Source of the DNA: Gammaproteobacteria bacterium
GTDB lineage: Bacteria; Pseudomonadota; Gammaproteobacteria; Tenderiales; Tenderiaceae
Length of the DNA stretch: 64,000 nucleotides
NCBI GenBank assembly: GCA_021731365.1
Contig: JAKFXL010000022.1
Span: 1 to 64,000 of the forward strand
Reading direction: 5' to 3'
Shown: one piece after another, positions 36,808-46,570 of the stretch
How the letters are laid out: each line of letters opens with the position of its first letter
How positions within the stretch are numbered: position 1 is the stretch's first letter
The notes under the pieces: generated by a model
Seen by the model: only the letters and a program-made list of their open reading frames with translations
The model's database searches: none
What the model was told of the DNA's origin: nothing
Program-made: the position numbers and the translations under genes

Positions 36808-37440
36808 TCAATGCTGATGATCATGTCCATCGTCGTTCATCGTGGCATCCATATCGTCCGTCCCCATGCCCAGGTCGTCATGATGGGTACTGTCCAGCGA
36901 CTCGCCATGGTGGCCATCCATCACCTCAGCGCCACTGCCGCCGTGGTGATCCGCGCCATCGCCGTGGGAATGGCTATGCCCTTCTCCTTCAGACTTCGGT
37001 AACGACATCACCCCCAGGCCGTAACGATAGACCACTTCGCCACCACGCCAGGCGGTTGCTGACAACACCGCACCCGCGATCACCATACCAACAACAAACA
37101 GGGTACCCAGTTTTTTGCCCGTCCAGGTCGAGAATACCGACCAGGCTGCCAGCAGCAAAAAGAGTATCAGCGTGGCGATTGCCCAGTTGCGGTGAAGGGT
37201 CATGGCCTGGTGAGAGGGGGTGTCGTGGGCAACGGTATTGTAGGCATACCACCCCGTCAGGCCGGTGATGATGGCAAAACCGGCACCAAACCATAAGGAC
37301 CAGCGCGCTACAATCTGCCACTGCTCCTGCAGCGGTGATTTTACAAAGAGTGTGACCACGGTCAGGCCGGCAGCCAGGGAGAGTAGCGCCACAGTAAAGT
37401 GGACAAAGATGGGGTGCCAGTTGGGGATGATTTCGAACAT
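36808..37440 (-). CDS. DUF2231 membrane protein with histidine-rich tail
   Basis: A 210-residue inner-membrane protein with four predicted spans (about 11-31, 48-66, 85-106, 113-132). It starts with the DUF2231-type WHPIFVHFTVALLSLA. The C-terminal roughly 70 residues are soluble and packed with His/Asp/Met (GHSHSHGDGADHHGGSG, TDDMDATMNDDGHDHQH), an evident metal-binding tail. DUF2231 proteins are of unknown function and are often found near copper and redox genes. It is located inside the copper operon between copB and the small membrane protein. Confidence 0.85.
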   Translation of the reverse strand: MFEIIPNWHPIFVHFTVALLSLAAGLTVVTLFVKSPLQEQWQIVARWSLWFGAGFAIITGLTGWYAYNTVAHDTPSHQAMTLHRNWAIATLILFLLLAAWSVFSTWTGKKLGTLFVVGMVIAGAVLSATAWRGGEVVYRYGLGVMSLPKSEGEGHSHSHGDGADHHGGSGAEVMDGHHGESLDSTHHDDLGMGTDDMDATMNDDGHDHQH

Positions 37441-37545
37441 TTAGTGCTCCTTAAAATAGTGTTTAGTTAAATGCTGTTGAGTCCATTCATCTTCAGCAAA
37501 CTTGCCGCGCCATTGTTACACCTATACAACTGTAAAAAATAGTGG

Positions 37546-38538
37546 TCAGAACCAGAAACGGAGACCGGCTACCACACGAGTATCATCTGTCTGCCCGCCA
37601 GCTGCGCGGACATAATCGGCTGTATCACCATAGGTACCCGCCCACTCAATGCCTATGTAAGGGGCAAACTCCCGTCTGACCTCATAGCGTAGACGCAAAC
37701 CTGCCGTCACGCTTGAAAGACCACTGCCCAGACCCCGTTCAGGATCATCCTTACCATAAAGTGTTGTCTCAACACGCGGTTGCAGAATCAGCTTCTGGGT
37801 AAACAGCAGCTCATACTCGGCACTCAACCCGACGGCACTGCGACCACCATCACCCAGATAAGCGCTGGCCCCCACCTCAAACCAGTAGGGGGCCAGCCCC
37901 TGCACACCCATGGCGAGCCAGGATTGATTCTCCCCTTCACCACTGTCGTAACGCAAACCGAGTTCACTATTCCAATAAGTATCAATGGCATGGCTCCAGA
38001 GCAGTTGGGTGCTGGACTCCATCAATGAGTCATTGGCAATCTCACCCTCTGATTTCAATACGATGCGATTGTAATCACTACCATACATGGCTTTAAGGTC
38101 ATATAACCGCCAGCTGCCCTCTTTTCCACGCACCGCCTCCAGACGATCAACCATTAACGTCGCCATAGTGTATTGATCCGCCAGTGTTAACCGCGGTGAC
38201 GCCCTAAACTCAAGTCCATCGGAATAGGCGTGGGGATCACGGGCATCCGCCGGGGCCGAACCCCCTTGCATCTTCATGCCGCCCATACCGCCCGCACCAT
38301 GTTGCATCGTACCACCCGCAGCATCGTCCCCCATGGAGTGACCCATAGCAGAGTGGTCCATGGCCGACTCTGACTCCATGTCCATGCCGGAAAAGTCCAT
38401 CTCCGCCGCATCAGCGGTGGGTGTCGACATGTTGCCTGTGTGCCCCGAATGGTCCATGGCCATATCGCCCGCTGCCCATAGGGGGGTGATGTTGGTGAGC
38501 AGTAACGCCGCCATCAATGATTTTTTTCTGTTTTTCAT
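37546..38538 (-). CDS. copB: copper resistance outer-membrane protein CopB (PcoB)
   Basis: A 330-residue outer-membrane beta-barrel protein with a signal peptide, then a Met/His/Gly-rich stretch (MAMDHSGHTGNMS, MDHSAMGHSMGDD, MQHGAGGMGGMKMQGG). The CopB domain follows (GLEFRASPRLTLADQYTMAT onwards) and ends in Phe (GLRFWF), typical of barrel proteins. It probably binds or moves periplasmic copper with CopA. The start is the ATG at 38538, which begins a good signal peptide; ATG 38559 and a TTG overlapping the copA stop are possible. It directly follows copA. Confidence 0.93.
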   Translation of the reverse strand: MKNRKKSLMAALLLTNITPLWAAGDMAMDHSGHTGNMSTPTADAAEMDFSGMDMESESAMDHSAMGHSMGDDAAGGTMQHGAGGMGGMKMQGGSAPADARDPHAYSDGLEFRASPRLTLADQYTMATLMVDRLEAVRGKEGSWRLYDLKAMYGSDYNRIVLKSEGEIANDSLMESSTQLLWSHAIDTYWNSELGLRYDSGEGENQSWLAMGVQGLAPYWFEVGASAYLGDGGRSAVGLSAEYELLFTQKLILQPRVETTLYGKDDPERGLGSGLSSVTAGLRLRYEVRREFAPYIGIEWAGTYGDTADYVRAAGGQTDDTRVVAGLRFWF

Positions 38539-38576
38539 ACTATATATAGTCCTATGCATCACAACCCTCGCCTCAC

Positions 38577-40304
38577 TCAAGAGACCACCACTTCACGGAA
38601 CATGCCCGTATCCATGTGGTACAGCAGATGGCAGTGCCAGGCCCAGTGGCCCAGCGCATCGGCGGTGACAAGAAAGCTGATCCGTTGCGCTGGCTGCACA
38701 CTGATGGTGTGGCGACGTGAAAGTACCTCACCCTCCGGACTCTCCAGCTCACTCCACATGCCGTGCAGATGCATGGGGTGAGTCATCATGGTGTCGTTGT
38801 GCAAAATGACCCGCAGCCGCTCGTTGTGACGAAAGTGTATAGGTTTGGATTTGCCAAACTCCACCCCATCAAACGACCAGGTATAACGCTCCATATTGCC
38901 GGTCAGATGCAGCTCCATGTCACGCCCCGGCTCGCGCAGATCTGTAGGGCCATGAATGCTACGCAAATCTGCATAGGTCAATACTTTGCGGCCGTTATTA
39001 CGCAGACCAATACCGGGATCATCGAGATTGGTGCGTGGTGTATCAACACGCATATCAACACTGGGGCCATACTCTGTGCTGGCGTGGCGCACTTTGACCG
39101 CCGATGCTGCCATCGCACCCCCTCCCGTCGCGCCCATACTCCCCATCATGTCTGTCATGGTCAACATCTCGGGTCTGTCCAGCGCCGGCACAGGGGCCGC
39201 TAACCCGTCCCGGATTGCCAGCGTACCTCTGGCGTATCCGGTACGGTCCATCGACTGTGCAAAAATGGTGTAGGCATCGTCACTGGGGGTCACAATCACA
39301 TCATAGGTTTCACCCGGACCAAAGCGGAACTCATCCACCGTGACCGGCTCAACCGCCAGGCCATCGGCTCCGACCACGGTCATCTTCAATCCGGGTATAC
39401 GCACATCAAAGAAGCTTTGGGTTCCTCCATTAATAAAACGCAAACGTACCCGCTCACCAGGGCTGAACATCCCCATCCAGTTACCCCGTGGCGTGGTACC
39501 GTTCATCAAGTAGGTATACCCGTACGCGGAGATGTCCGCCAGATCCGTAGGACTCATCCGCATCTGGTTCCACATCCGCCGCTTGGAGATGGCGGAGGCC
39601 AACCCTTCGGTACTGACATCACGAAAAAAATCGACCACCGTCGGCTGATTGAAGTTGTAATAGTCGGACTGCTTTTTCAGATTGTTAAAGACGTTCATTG
39701 GGTCGTCATCTGTCCAGTCCGACAGCAGCACAACGTGATCACGGTCAACCTGCGGACCGGCCTCTTCAGCAGGGTCGATAATAATCGCCCCGTACATGCC
39801 CGTCTGCTCCTGAAAGCCGGAGTGGGAGTGGTACCAGTAACTACCCGACTGCTGCACTTTAAAGCGATAGACAAACGTTGTGCCCGGCGCAATGCCATCA
39901 AAACTGATGCCCGGCACACCGTCCATCTCAAATGGCAGGATGATGCCGTGCCAATGGATAGAGGTCGGCACACTCATACGGTTAGTCACACGCAGGGTGA
40001 TCGTATCACCCTCACGCCAGCGTAACGTTGGTGCAGGAATCGACCCATTAATCGTCGTTGCCATGCGTGGCGCACCTGTAAAATTGGCGGGCGACTCTGC
40101 CACCGTCAGCTCAAACTCCGTGCCACTTAATACAGGGGCTGAACCGGTTGTTGTCATACCCGCCACCTCGGTGGCTGACTGCGCCCAAGTTGATTGGCTT
40201 GCTGGCGCCAACCCTAACAATACCCCGCCTGCCATCAACCCTTGTACAAAACGGCGACGTGGCAAGTTAGCCAGTGGTGGGTTCGGTGGAAAATTGTGTT
40301 TCAT
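38577..40304 (-). CDS. copA: periplasmic multicopper oxidase CopA (PcoA), Tat-exported
   Basis: A 575-residue multicopper oxidase that oxidises Cu(I) to less toxic Cu(II) in the periplasm. The Tat signal is RRRFVQGLMAGG. All copper-site motifs are present: IHWHGIILPF, WYHSHSGFQEQTGMYG, HPMHLHGMW and HWAWHCHLLYHMDTGM, which provide the type 1, 2 and 3 ligands. A Met-rich segment (MTMTDMMGSMG) lies in the middle. The ATG follows AGGAGAGGAG. It is copB's partner (38-nt gap). Confidence 0.96.
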   Translation of the reverse strand: MKHNFPPNPPLANLPRRRFVQGLMAGGVLLGLAPASQSTWAQSATEVAGMTTTGSAPVLSGTEFELTVAESPANFTGAPRMATTINGSIPAPTLRWREGDTITLRVTNRMSVPTSIHWHGIILPFEMDGVPGISFDGIAPGTTFVYRFKVQQSGSYWYHSHSGFQEQTGMYGAIIIDPAEEAGPQVDRDHVVLLSDWTDDDPMNVFNNLKKQSDYYNFNQPTVVDFFRDVSTEGLASAISKRRMWNQMRMSPTDLADISAYGYTYLMNGTTPRGNWMGMFSPGERVRLRFINGGTQSFFDVRIPGLKMTVVGADGLAVEPVTVDEFRFGPGETYDVIVTPSDDAYTIFAQSMDRTGYARGTLAIRDGLAAPVPALDRPEMLTMTDMMGSMGATGGGAMAASAVKVRHASTEYGPSVDMRVDTPRTNLDDPGIGLRNNGRKVLTYADLRSIHGPTDLREPGRDMELHLTGNMERYTWSFDGVEFGKSKPIHFRHNERLRVILHNDTMMTHPMHLHGMWSELESPEGEVLSRRHTISVQPAQRISFLVTADALGHWAWHCHLLYHMDTGMFREVVVS

Positions 40305-40380
40305 ACAGAGAGCTCCTCTCCTGAGTGACCATTTTTAATCTGTAGTGCCAGGGCACACAACCTGTGTTCGGACATCTCAA

Positions 40381-40449
40381 TCACAGCATTAATTTTGTTG
40401 AACAGGTTTTAAAGTCTGACAACGCCAAACACTTAAGACTATCGTTCAT
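40381..40449 (-). CDS. possible 22-residue small ORF between the Cys-cluster gene and copA
   Basis: Reads MNDSLKCLALSDFKTCSTKL plus two residues. GGAG lies eight bases before the ATG. It contains two Cys. It could be a translated leader affecting copA expression or chance; there is no homology evidence. Confidence 0.25.
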   Translation of the reverse strand: MNDSLKCLALSDFKTCSTKLML

Positions 40450-40481
40450 CAACACGTCTCCTTCTCCTCATACGCCATGCT

Positions 40482-40973
40482 TTACCATAGCTGCTGGCCT
40501 GACGCCTTCATCGCTGCCACCCGCGTACAAAACTCGGCGGGGCCATAGGCATACACCGTCTGCTGTCGAGAATAACCATCACTCTCTTTTGGTTGTTCGG
40601 TATACAGTAGTGGCCGCCCACTTTTTTCTGCATGACGCAGTAACCAATCTAACGCACGCTGCGGAATTCGTTTCCCCACAGGCACCGCCAGATCAACCGG
40701 TCCGTCTCTCCATCTCAACCGGTTAAATACAACAATTACCTTTGAGTAGCTGGGCTGCATCCATGTCGGCAGCGGCGACTCATCCATCAACCAGCCGCAC
40801 GTAAAGGCACCACAGGGATCATGAGGACGATTGTCATAATCACCGCACTTTCCACCACTGCTATGCTGGCAGCCCTTGCCAGGGTAGAGATGGGTCCCGT
40901 TCACATAGGTCTGCAACCACCCGTCACAACACGCCGTACAGGGCTGACACTCTCGGGCATTTATCATCACCAT
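40482..40973 (-). CDS. YkgJ-like cysteine-cluster protein
   Basis: A 163-residue cytoplasmic protein. Its N-terminal half carries a Cys/His cluster typical of YkgJ/CxxCxxCC zinc- or iron-chelating proteins: CQPCTACCDGW, GCQHSSGGKCGDYDNRPHDPC, then FTCGWL. The C-terminal half has no recognisable motif. It has no signal peptide. It is encoded between the YtkA/FixH-like gene (24-nt gap) and copA in the copper operon, so a role in copper handling is likely by context only. Confidence 0.75.
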   Translation of the reverse strand: MVMINARECQPCTACCDGWLQTYVNGTHLYPGKGCQHSSGGKCGDYDNRPHDPCGAFTCGWLMDESPLPTWMQPSYSKVIVVFNRLRWRDGPVDLAVPVGKRIPQRALDWLLRHAEKSGRPLLYTEQPKESDGYSRQQTVYAYGPAEFCTRVAAMKASGQQLW

Positions 40974-40997
40974 TAGCTCGCTTAGTCGCCAGAGGGT

Positions 40998-41486
40998 CTA
41001 ACTGCCCGAGTAATAGATGCCGCCGTTATGTTTTACACCATCGGCGGTTTTAAACTGAAACATCAGCTGATGTTTACCCGCGTGTCCCAGGTCATACCCC
41101 ACCATATACCACTCACCCATCTTCATGGTCGCCTTAGTCTCGGCACTGCCATTGGGATGCACCACCTTGGTATTCATCGACAGATCCGCCACCGCCTGAC
41201 TATTCTGTTCAACCTTGATCATAAAGTCGTGGCTACCGCCCATCTCACTGCCAGCCTTAGCCTTCATCACCTGAATAGTGACGTTGTAACCATCCACCTC
41301 TTTCTGTTCTGTTAACCGATAATCTACCGCTGCCAAAGTGGCGGCCATCGGCATCATGGATGATGAACCTGACATGCCGTGTTTCATTCCTCCATCAGAA
41401 CCGTGATCACCCGATGCAAACAAAACCGGTGCCGCCACCAGGGTGGCAAATGCAAAACTCATGGCAAATACAGTGATATGTTTCAT
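40998..41486 (-). CDS. Met/His-containing periplasmic protein (YtkA/FixH-like) of the copper operon
   Basis: A 162-residue exported protein with signal peptide 1-24 (ending VLFASG). A Gly/Met/Ser/His segment follows (GDHGSDGGMKHGMSGSSSMM), then a beta-sandwich domain around YNVTIQVMKAKAGSEMGGSHDF and MGEWYMVGYDLGHAGKHQLM. This pattern is like YtkA/FixH-type Ig-fold domains found beside copper genes. It is the first gene after the CopR-box promoter, so it is expected to be strongly copper-induced. Periplasmic copper binding is inference. Confidence 0.7.
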   Translation of the reverse strand: MKHITVFAMSFAFATLVAAPVLFASGDHGSDGGMKHGMSGSSSMMPMAATLAAVDYRLTEQKEVDGYNVTIQVMKAKAGSEMGGSHDFMIKVEQNSQAVADLSMNTKVVHPNGSAETKATMKMGEWYMVGYDLGHAGKHQLMFQFKTADGVKHNGGIYYSGS

Positions 41487-41591
41487 GTAACGTCTCCTGG
41501 CCGATTAAAGATAGTCTCTTCTGGAACCGCCATTGTGCTGCCCCAGTGACTTCAGAATAGCGACCAGGCGCTGTCATAAAAGTGACGGCCG

Positions 41592-41609
41592 CATTACAAA
41601 CTTGTAATG
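41592..41609. promoter_or_regulatory. CopR/CusR-type operator
   Basis: CATTACAAACTTGTAATG is a perfect 8-bp inverted repeat around two bases, like the palindromes bound by copper-responsive OmpR-family regulators of the CopR/CusR group. It lies 84 bp before the first gene of the regulator operon and 106 bp before the divergent copper structural operon. It could drive both. Confidence 0.8.
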
Positions 41610-41692
41610 TAGATGTCATGTTGATGGCAGCCAGCGCAAGCTAACCTTGATTGGACGTGGTTAACACCTCCCCTCAGACAAACAGGCAGACA

Positions 41693-42379
41693 ATGAAGCT
41701 TTTAATCGTTGAAGATGAGATTAAGACAGGTGAATACCTCAAACAGGGGTTAAGTGAAGCGGGGTTTATCGTTGATCTCTGTCACAACGGTTTAGACGGT
41801 TACCATCTGGCGATGACCGAACCCTACGAGCTCATCATCCTCGATGTAATGCTGCCGGATGTGGATGGCTGGCGAATCCTCACCTCACTGCGTGATGCCG
41901 GTAAGAAATCACCGGTACTCTTTTTAACCGCCCGTGACAGCATTGATGATCGTGTGAAAGGGCTGGAGCTGGGGGCAGACGACTATCTGGTCAAACCGTT
42001 TGTCTTTGCGGAGCTGCTCGCCCGTGTGCGCACCCTGTTACGGCGTGGCGTAAACCCGACCAACGAACCCACCCTCAAGATCGCCGACCTGGAGCTGGAT
42101 CTGGCCCGCCACCGCGCCACCCGGCATGGGCAGCGCATCCACCTGACAGCAAAAGAGTTTGCACTCCTGGAGCTACTGGTACGACGCCAGGGCGAAGTTT
42201 TGCCACGTTCACTCATCGCCTCTCAAGTCTGGGACATGAACTTTGATAGCGATACCAACGTGATCGACGTCGCCATTCGCCGCCTGCGCGCCAAGATCGA
42301 CGACCCCTTTGAACCCAAACTGATTCATACCGTACGTGGCATGGGCTACATGATCGACGCTCCGGATGGCACCTCATAA
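41693..42379 (+). CDS. cusR: heavy-metal response regulator CusR/CopR
   Basis: A 228-residue OmpR-family regulator. The receiver has D51 as phosphoacceptor ([13 protein letters not shown]), acidic residues near 8-9 and Lys in YLVKPF. The C-terminal winged helix (about 130-225) includes [16 protein letters not shown] and [13 protein letters not shown]-like recognition elements. Sequence around [10 protein letters not shown] and [22 protein letters not shown] is typical of the CusR/CopR/CzcR group. The ATG at 41693 starts the conserved MKLLIVEDE. The sensor kinase gene starts directly after its stop. Confidence 0.94.
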   Translation: MKLLIVEDEIKTGEYLKQGLSEAGFIVDLCHNGLDGYHLAMTEPYELIILDVMLPDVDGWRILTSLRDAGKKSPVLFLTARDSIDDRVKGLELGADDYLVKPFVFAELLARVRTLLRRGVNPTNEPTLKIADLELDLARHRATRHGQRIHLTAKEFALLELLVRRQGEVLPRSLIASQVWDMNFDSDTNVIDVAIRRLRAKIDDPFEPKLIHTVRGMGYMIDAPDGTS

Positions 42380-43750
42380 ATGAGACACCCCCTCTCCCTC
42401 ACACTGCGCCTGACCCTGCTATTTGCCGCCGCCTCCATCATAGTACTGCTCACATTTGGCTGGATTATCGGCCGCTCCATCGAGCAGCATTTTGTTGCAG
42501 AAGATCTCAACGAACTCGACGTCATCACCGCCTCAGTACAGCAAACACTCACTACACTGAAAAGCGGTCTACAACCAGAGGATATCCAACAACGGTTTGA
42601 TGATATTTTAGTGGGACACCACAGCGCTCTATTACGTCTGAGTGATTCACAAGAGCGGATTATTTATCTCAGCCCCGGCCCCGACTTCTCGTCACTGCCC
42701 ACCACCACCTCTGAACAGAGACTGATCCCCAAATGGAGTGATGGCAAACACAACTACCGCCTGTTAATTCAGCGGGTCACCACCGACCAGGACACCTATA
42801 CCATCGTGGCAGCCGTCGCCATCGACTTCCATCTGCACTTCTTCAGTAACTTTATCCGTACCCTCTGGCTCATGGTCGCCGGCGCTATTGCACTCATGGT
42901 GCTGTTGGCATGGATTGCCGTCCGCCAGGGACATCAACCCCTGCGCCAGATCATCAATCAGATCCGCCAGATTCGCGCCAGTGAGCTCAACAGCCGCATC
43001 GATCCCGCCACCGTCCCCACGGAACTGACTGAGCTGGCCCACTCGTTCAACGAATTGATGCAACGGTTAGAGGCGTCGTTTACCCAGCTCTCCCACTTCT
43101 CGGCCGATATCGCACACGAGTTGCGTACCCCCATCACCAACCTGATGACCCAAACCCAGGTAGTACTCTCACAGCCCCGCGATAATCAAGCCTATCAAGA
43201 GACCCTCTACTCCAACATGGAGGAGTATGAACACATGGCACAGATGGTGGGGGACATGCTCTTTCTTGCCAAAGCCGATAACGGCCTGAAGCCCCCCGCC
43301 ACTGTCGCCATAACGTTAGCAACGGAGATAGCGAGTCTATTCGACTACTATGAGGCGTGGGCCGAAGAGCAAGGAGTACAACTCATCACTCAAGGCAGCG
43401 CCACGATACAAGGGGATCGCCCGATGTTACGACGGGCACTGGGCAACCTACTTGCTAACGCCATTCGCCACACCCCCGCCGGCATGGGTGTCACCATCAA
43501 GGTCAACCAGGAGCACAATACAACCATCATCGCCATACAAAACCCCGGCACAGCCATTGCTGCGGAACATCTGCCACACCTCTTTGACCGCTTTTACCGC
43601 ATCGATCCATCACGCCAGCGTAATGAGGAGGGGGCCGGGTTAGGGCTGGCCATCGTCAAGTCAATCGTCGACATCCATGGTGGCAACATCTCAGTCACTT
43701 CTAACGATGCACTCACGGAATTTCAGATAAGACTCAGCACCAACGCATAA
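42380..43750 (+). CDS. cusS: heavy-metal sensor histidine kinase CusS/CopS
   Basis: A 456-residue membrane kinase with a first span at about 12-30, periplasmic sensor region 35-155, second span 160-181, HAMP about 183-235, and HisKA with phospho-His at 246 (ADIAHELRTPITNL). The HATPase domain has LLANAIRHTPAG (N box), IQNPGTAI (G1) and GAGLGLAIVKSIV (G2). It matches the Cu/Ag sensor kinase family and phosphorylates the adjacent CusR-type regulator. There is no gap between the two genes. Confidence 0.93.
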   Translation: MRHPLSLTLRLTLLFAAASIIVLLTFGWIIGRSIEQHFVAEDLNELDVITASVQQTLTTLKSGLQPEDIQQRFDDILVGHHSALLRLSDSQERIIYLSPGPDFSSLPTTTSEQRLIPKWSDGKHNYRLLIQRVTTDQDTYTIVAAVAIDFHLHFFSNFIRTLWLMVAGAIALMVLLAWIAVRQGHQPLRQIINQIRQIRASELNSRIDPATVPTELTELAHSFNELMQRLEASFTQLSHFSADIAHELRTPITNLMTQTQVVLSQPRDNQAYQETLYSNMEEYEHMAQMVGDMLFLAKADNGLKPPATVAITLATEIASLFDYYEAWAEEQGVQLITQGSATIQGDRPMLRRALGNLLANAIRHTPAGMGVTIKVNQEHNTTIIAIQNPGTAIAAEHLPHLFDRFYRIDPSRQRNEEGAGLGLAIVKSIVDIHGGNISVTSNDALTEFQIRLSTNA

Positions 43751-43895
43751 CAACGATGATGTTTAAGGTTTAAAAAAGGAGGGGCACACATCGACCCCGG
43801 CAAGGGAGTCGAGCCTGATCCAACAGCGATACCATTCAACCGTGGTCACCATTAGATCAAGCCGGATCTACTTCATATCAGACACTAAGACCTGA

Positions 43896-44642
43896 CTATT
43901 TTTCTTCGTTTTTAGCTGCAAGCTCAATACTTTCAAGCAGTTTTTCATCCAGCATTGGCACTGTCTCAAGCGTCGTTGCATCTTCAACCAGTGGTTTGAG
44001 CTGGGTATAAAGGGTTTCGCTGTAGGTATGCAGTGTACGGAACTGCTCAGCCAATTTACCGCCTTGCTCAACAGCCGCCTTCAGCGTCATAACACGTTGC
44101 TCTTGAGTGCGCTTTTCCTTACGCAAAGAGACAACCTCATTGGAGACCTGTTTACGAGCCTCAGACTCCTCATCCTTCTGCTTCTTGAGCGCCTTCATCT
44201 TCTTGACCACATTTTCTGGTGTATCCGCCAGAATCTTATTGATCGTTTTAAAGGTCTTCTCTTTCTCTGCCAGCTGAGCCTTAATGGCTACCAGCTCTTT
44301 CTCCTGCGCTTCACGCAGAGCGGCAATTGTCTGCTCAATCTTACGCTGCCCCGCCAAAGCACCTTCTTTAGCAGCTTCTGACAACGTCTGTGCACGCTCA
44401 CTGAGCGCTACCTTTTTTTCCATAATGCCAACGGCAATCTGGGCATGCTCCTGTGCTTCTTTGATGTTGATGTCGGCTTCAATAGATCTTTTAATCGCCG
44501 CATCCAGAGTGGCCTTAAGATCTTCAGCGCTAGAGTCTGGATCTATACCCAGCGCTTCACACGCCGTTCTCATCAGTATCTGCTTGCCTATGGCAAGTTC
44601 TTTCCACACTTTTAATTGCAGTTGCAAATCAGCTTGGTCCAC
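43896..44642 (-). CDS. coiled-coil protein of unknown function
   Basis: A 248-residue cytoplasmic protein dominated by long charged helices (about 55-200) rich in Lys, Glu, Gln and Ala, e.g. KKVALSERAQTLSEAAKEG and KKMKALKKQKDEESEARKQV. It has no signal peptide, membrane span or catalytic motif. It begins MDQADLQLQLKVWKELAIGK. It is convergent with cusS and lies upstream of nothing on its strand; proS is on the same strand 218 nt behind it. Confidence 0.65.
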   Translation of the reverse strand: MDQADLQLQLKVWKELAIGKQILMRTACEALGIDPDSSAEDLKATLDAAIKRSIEADINIKEAQEHAQIAVGIMEKKVALSERAQTLSEAAKEGALAGQRKIEQTIAALREAQEKELVAIKAQLAEKEKTFKTINKILADTPENVVKKMKALKKQKDEESEARKQVSNEVVSLRKEKRTQEQRVMTLKAAVEQGGKLAEQFRTLHTYSETLYTQLKPLVEDATTLETVPMLDEKLLESIELAAKNEEK

Positions 44643-44860
44643 ATATTTCTCCGGGTTAGTTAGGGGGGTATCTCTTCAAGGGGCGTTATTGTATCCTAAA
44701 ATGAGCCGGTCAACCCATTCTCCATGCGTTGAGGGGGGATTTTGCCTCACACCCCCCCTTTCCAGCCCCTTTCCACCGGGAATCGGCCCCCAAAGGGGTA
44801 CTCATCTCCATCACACTCACTGCTTTTTGATCGTGATACACGACGCTACAACACATCGAC

Positions 44861-46570
44861 TCAAACCAGACGCGCCTTGAGAAAGCTCACCATCTCTGCC
44901 AGAGGGATAAACTGGTTTTCAGTATCGCGCCGCCCTTTATACTCGAGTTCCCCCTTATCCAACCCCTTTTCACTAAAGACGATACGATGGGGAATACCAA
45001 TCAGCTCCATATCCGAAAACATAACCCCTGGGCGCTCCTTGCGATCATCAAACAGCACCTCAAAACCCGCCGCCACCAACTCTCCGTAGAGTTTTTCAGC
45101 CGCCTCGCACAGACGCTGTGACTTATGCATATTTAATGGAATCAAGACCACATGGAAAGGGGCAATGGCAACAGGCCAGATGATCCCCTGGGCATCATTG
45201 TTCTGCTCAATGGCCGCCGCCACAATGCGCGAAACACCAATGCCATAACAACCCATGGTCATCACCACCGGTTTACCATCTTCACCCTGCACGTTTGCCT
45301 TCATCGCCTCGCTATACTTGCGGCCAAGCTGGAAGATGTGTCCTACTTCAATACCACGTTTAATCAGCAGTGTGCCTTTGCCGTCCGGGCTGGCATCACC
45401 TTCAACCACATTGCGAATATCGACCACCACCCCTTCCGGCAGATCACGCCCCCAGTTCACACCTGTCAGATGTTTACCGTTCTGGTTCGCACCACAGACA
45501 AAATCAGCCAGCTGGGCAGCACTACGATCAACAATCACCGGGACGCTCAGCCCCACCGGGCCGACCGAACCCGGCGCACACCCTGCCACCGCCTTCACCT
45601 GCTCAGGGGTAACAAAGGTGAGGGGCGTGGCAACCTGGGGGAGCTTCTCCACTTTGACCTCATTCACCTCGTGGTCGCCTCTGACGACCAGCGCCACCAC
45701 GCTCCCCGGCACGGCTCCCTGCACCAGCAGCGTCTTCACCGTCTGGCAAGCCTCTATATTAAGGTGAGCACACACCTCTTCGATGGTGTGCTGGGCAGGA
45801 GTATCAACCGTGGTCAATGTCGCTGTTGCTGCTGGACGGCCACTGCTCGGGGCCACCGCTTCGGCCAACTCAACGTTGGCGGCGTAATCACTCTCCGTAC
45901 TGAAGGCGATGTCATCCTCACCGGATGAGGCCAGCACGTGGAACTCATGGGAGGCATTACCGCCGATGGCCCCCGTATCGGCCTGCACCGCACGGAACTC
46001 CAAACCAAGACGGCTAAAGATGCGGGTATAGGTCTCGTACATCACATCATAGGTCTGCTGCAAAGAGGCATCGTCGATATGGAAGGAGTAGGCATCTTTC
46101 ATCAAAAACTCGCGGGCGCGCATCACCCCAAAACGGGGACGGCGTTCATCACGGAATTTGGTCTGGATCTGGTAAAAATTGGCAGGCAGCTGTTTGTAGC
46201 TGCGCAACTCGTTACGAATCAGGTCTGTTACCACCTCTTCATGGGTCGGTCCAAAGCAGAAATCACGCTCATGGCGATCTTTCAACCGCAACATCTCCTC
46301 GCCCATCTGCTCCCAGCGACCCGACTCCTGCCACAGCTCAGAGGGCTGAATGGCCGGCATCAGGATCTCCTGCCCGCCTGCGCGATTCATCTCCTCACGG
46401 ACGATCGCCTCCACCTTACGCAGTACCCGCAGCCCCATCGGCATCCAGGTATAGAGCCCTGCCGCCAGTTTACGGATCATACCGGCGCGGGTCATCAGCT
46501 GATGGCTAACAACTTCGGCGTCGGAGGGGTTCTCTCTCAAGGTCGACAACAGGATCTGGGATGTACGCAT
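44861..46570 (-). CDS. proS: prolyl-tRNA synthetase, bacterial type
   Basis: A 569-residue class II synthetase charging tRNA-Pro. Motif 1 region: [20 protein letters not shown]. Motif 2: [18 protein letters not shown] followed by MKDAYSFH. Motif 3: [10 protein letters not shown]. The YbaK-like editing insertion (about 225-400) is present, which defines the bacterial form and removes mischarged alanine. The C-terminal anticodon-binding domain covers about 470-569. It is monocistronic. Confidence 0.98.
   Translation of the reverse strand: MRTSQILLSTLRENPSDAEVVSHQLMTRAGMIRKLAAGLYTWMPMGLRVLRKVEAIVREEMNRAGGQEILMPAIQPSELWQESGRWEQMGEEMLRLKDRHERDFCFGPTHEEVVTDLIRNELRSYKQLPANFYQIQTKFRDERRPRFGVMRAREFLMKDAYSFHIDDASLQQTYDVMYETYTRIFSRLGLEFRAVQADTGAIGGNASHEFHVLASSGEDDIAFSTESDYAANVELAEAVAPSSGRPAATATLTTVDTPAQHTIEEVCAHLNIEACQTVKTLLVQGAVPGSVVALVVRGDHEVNEVKVEKLPQVATPLTFVTPEQVKAVAGCAPGSVGPVGLSVPVIVDRSAAQLADFVCGANQNGKHLTGVNWGRDLPEGVVVDIRNVVEGDASPDGKGTLLIKRGIEVGHIFQLGRKYSEAMKANVQGEDGKPVVMTMGCYGIGVSRIVAAAIEQNNDAQGIIWPVAIAPFHVVLIPLNMHKSQRLCEAAEKLYGELVAAGFEVLFDDRKERPGVMFSDMELIGIPHRIVFSEKGLDKGELEYKGRRDTENQFIPLAEMVSFLKARLV

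Noticed and set aside
37516-37535. TTACA-N10-TGTAA as a second CopR box between copB and the DUF2231 gene
   Set aside because: The spacing and arms differ from the strong CATTACAA-N2-TTGTAATG site, and the position inside the operon gives no clear promoter.
44643-44860. GGGGGG/CCCCCC hairpin downstream of proS as a terminator
   Set aside because: No T-run follows it in either direction; the complementarity may come from simple G- and C-runs.
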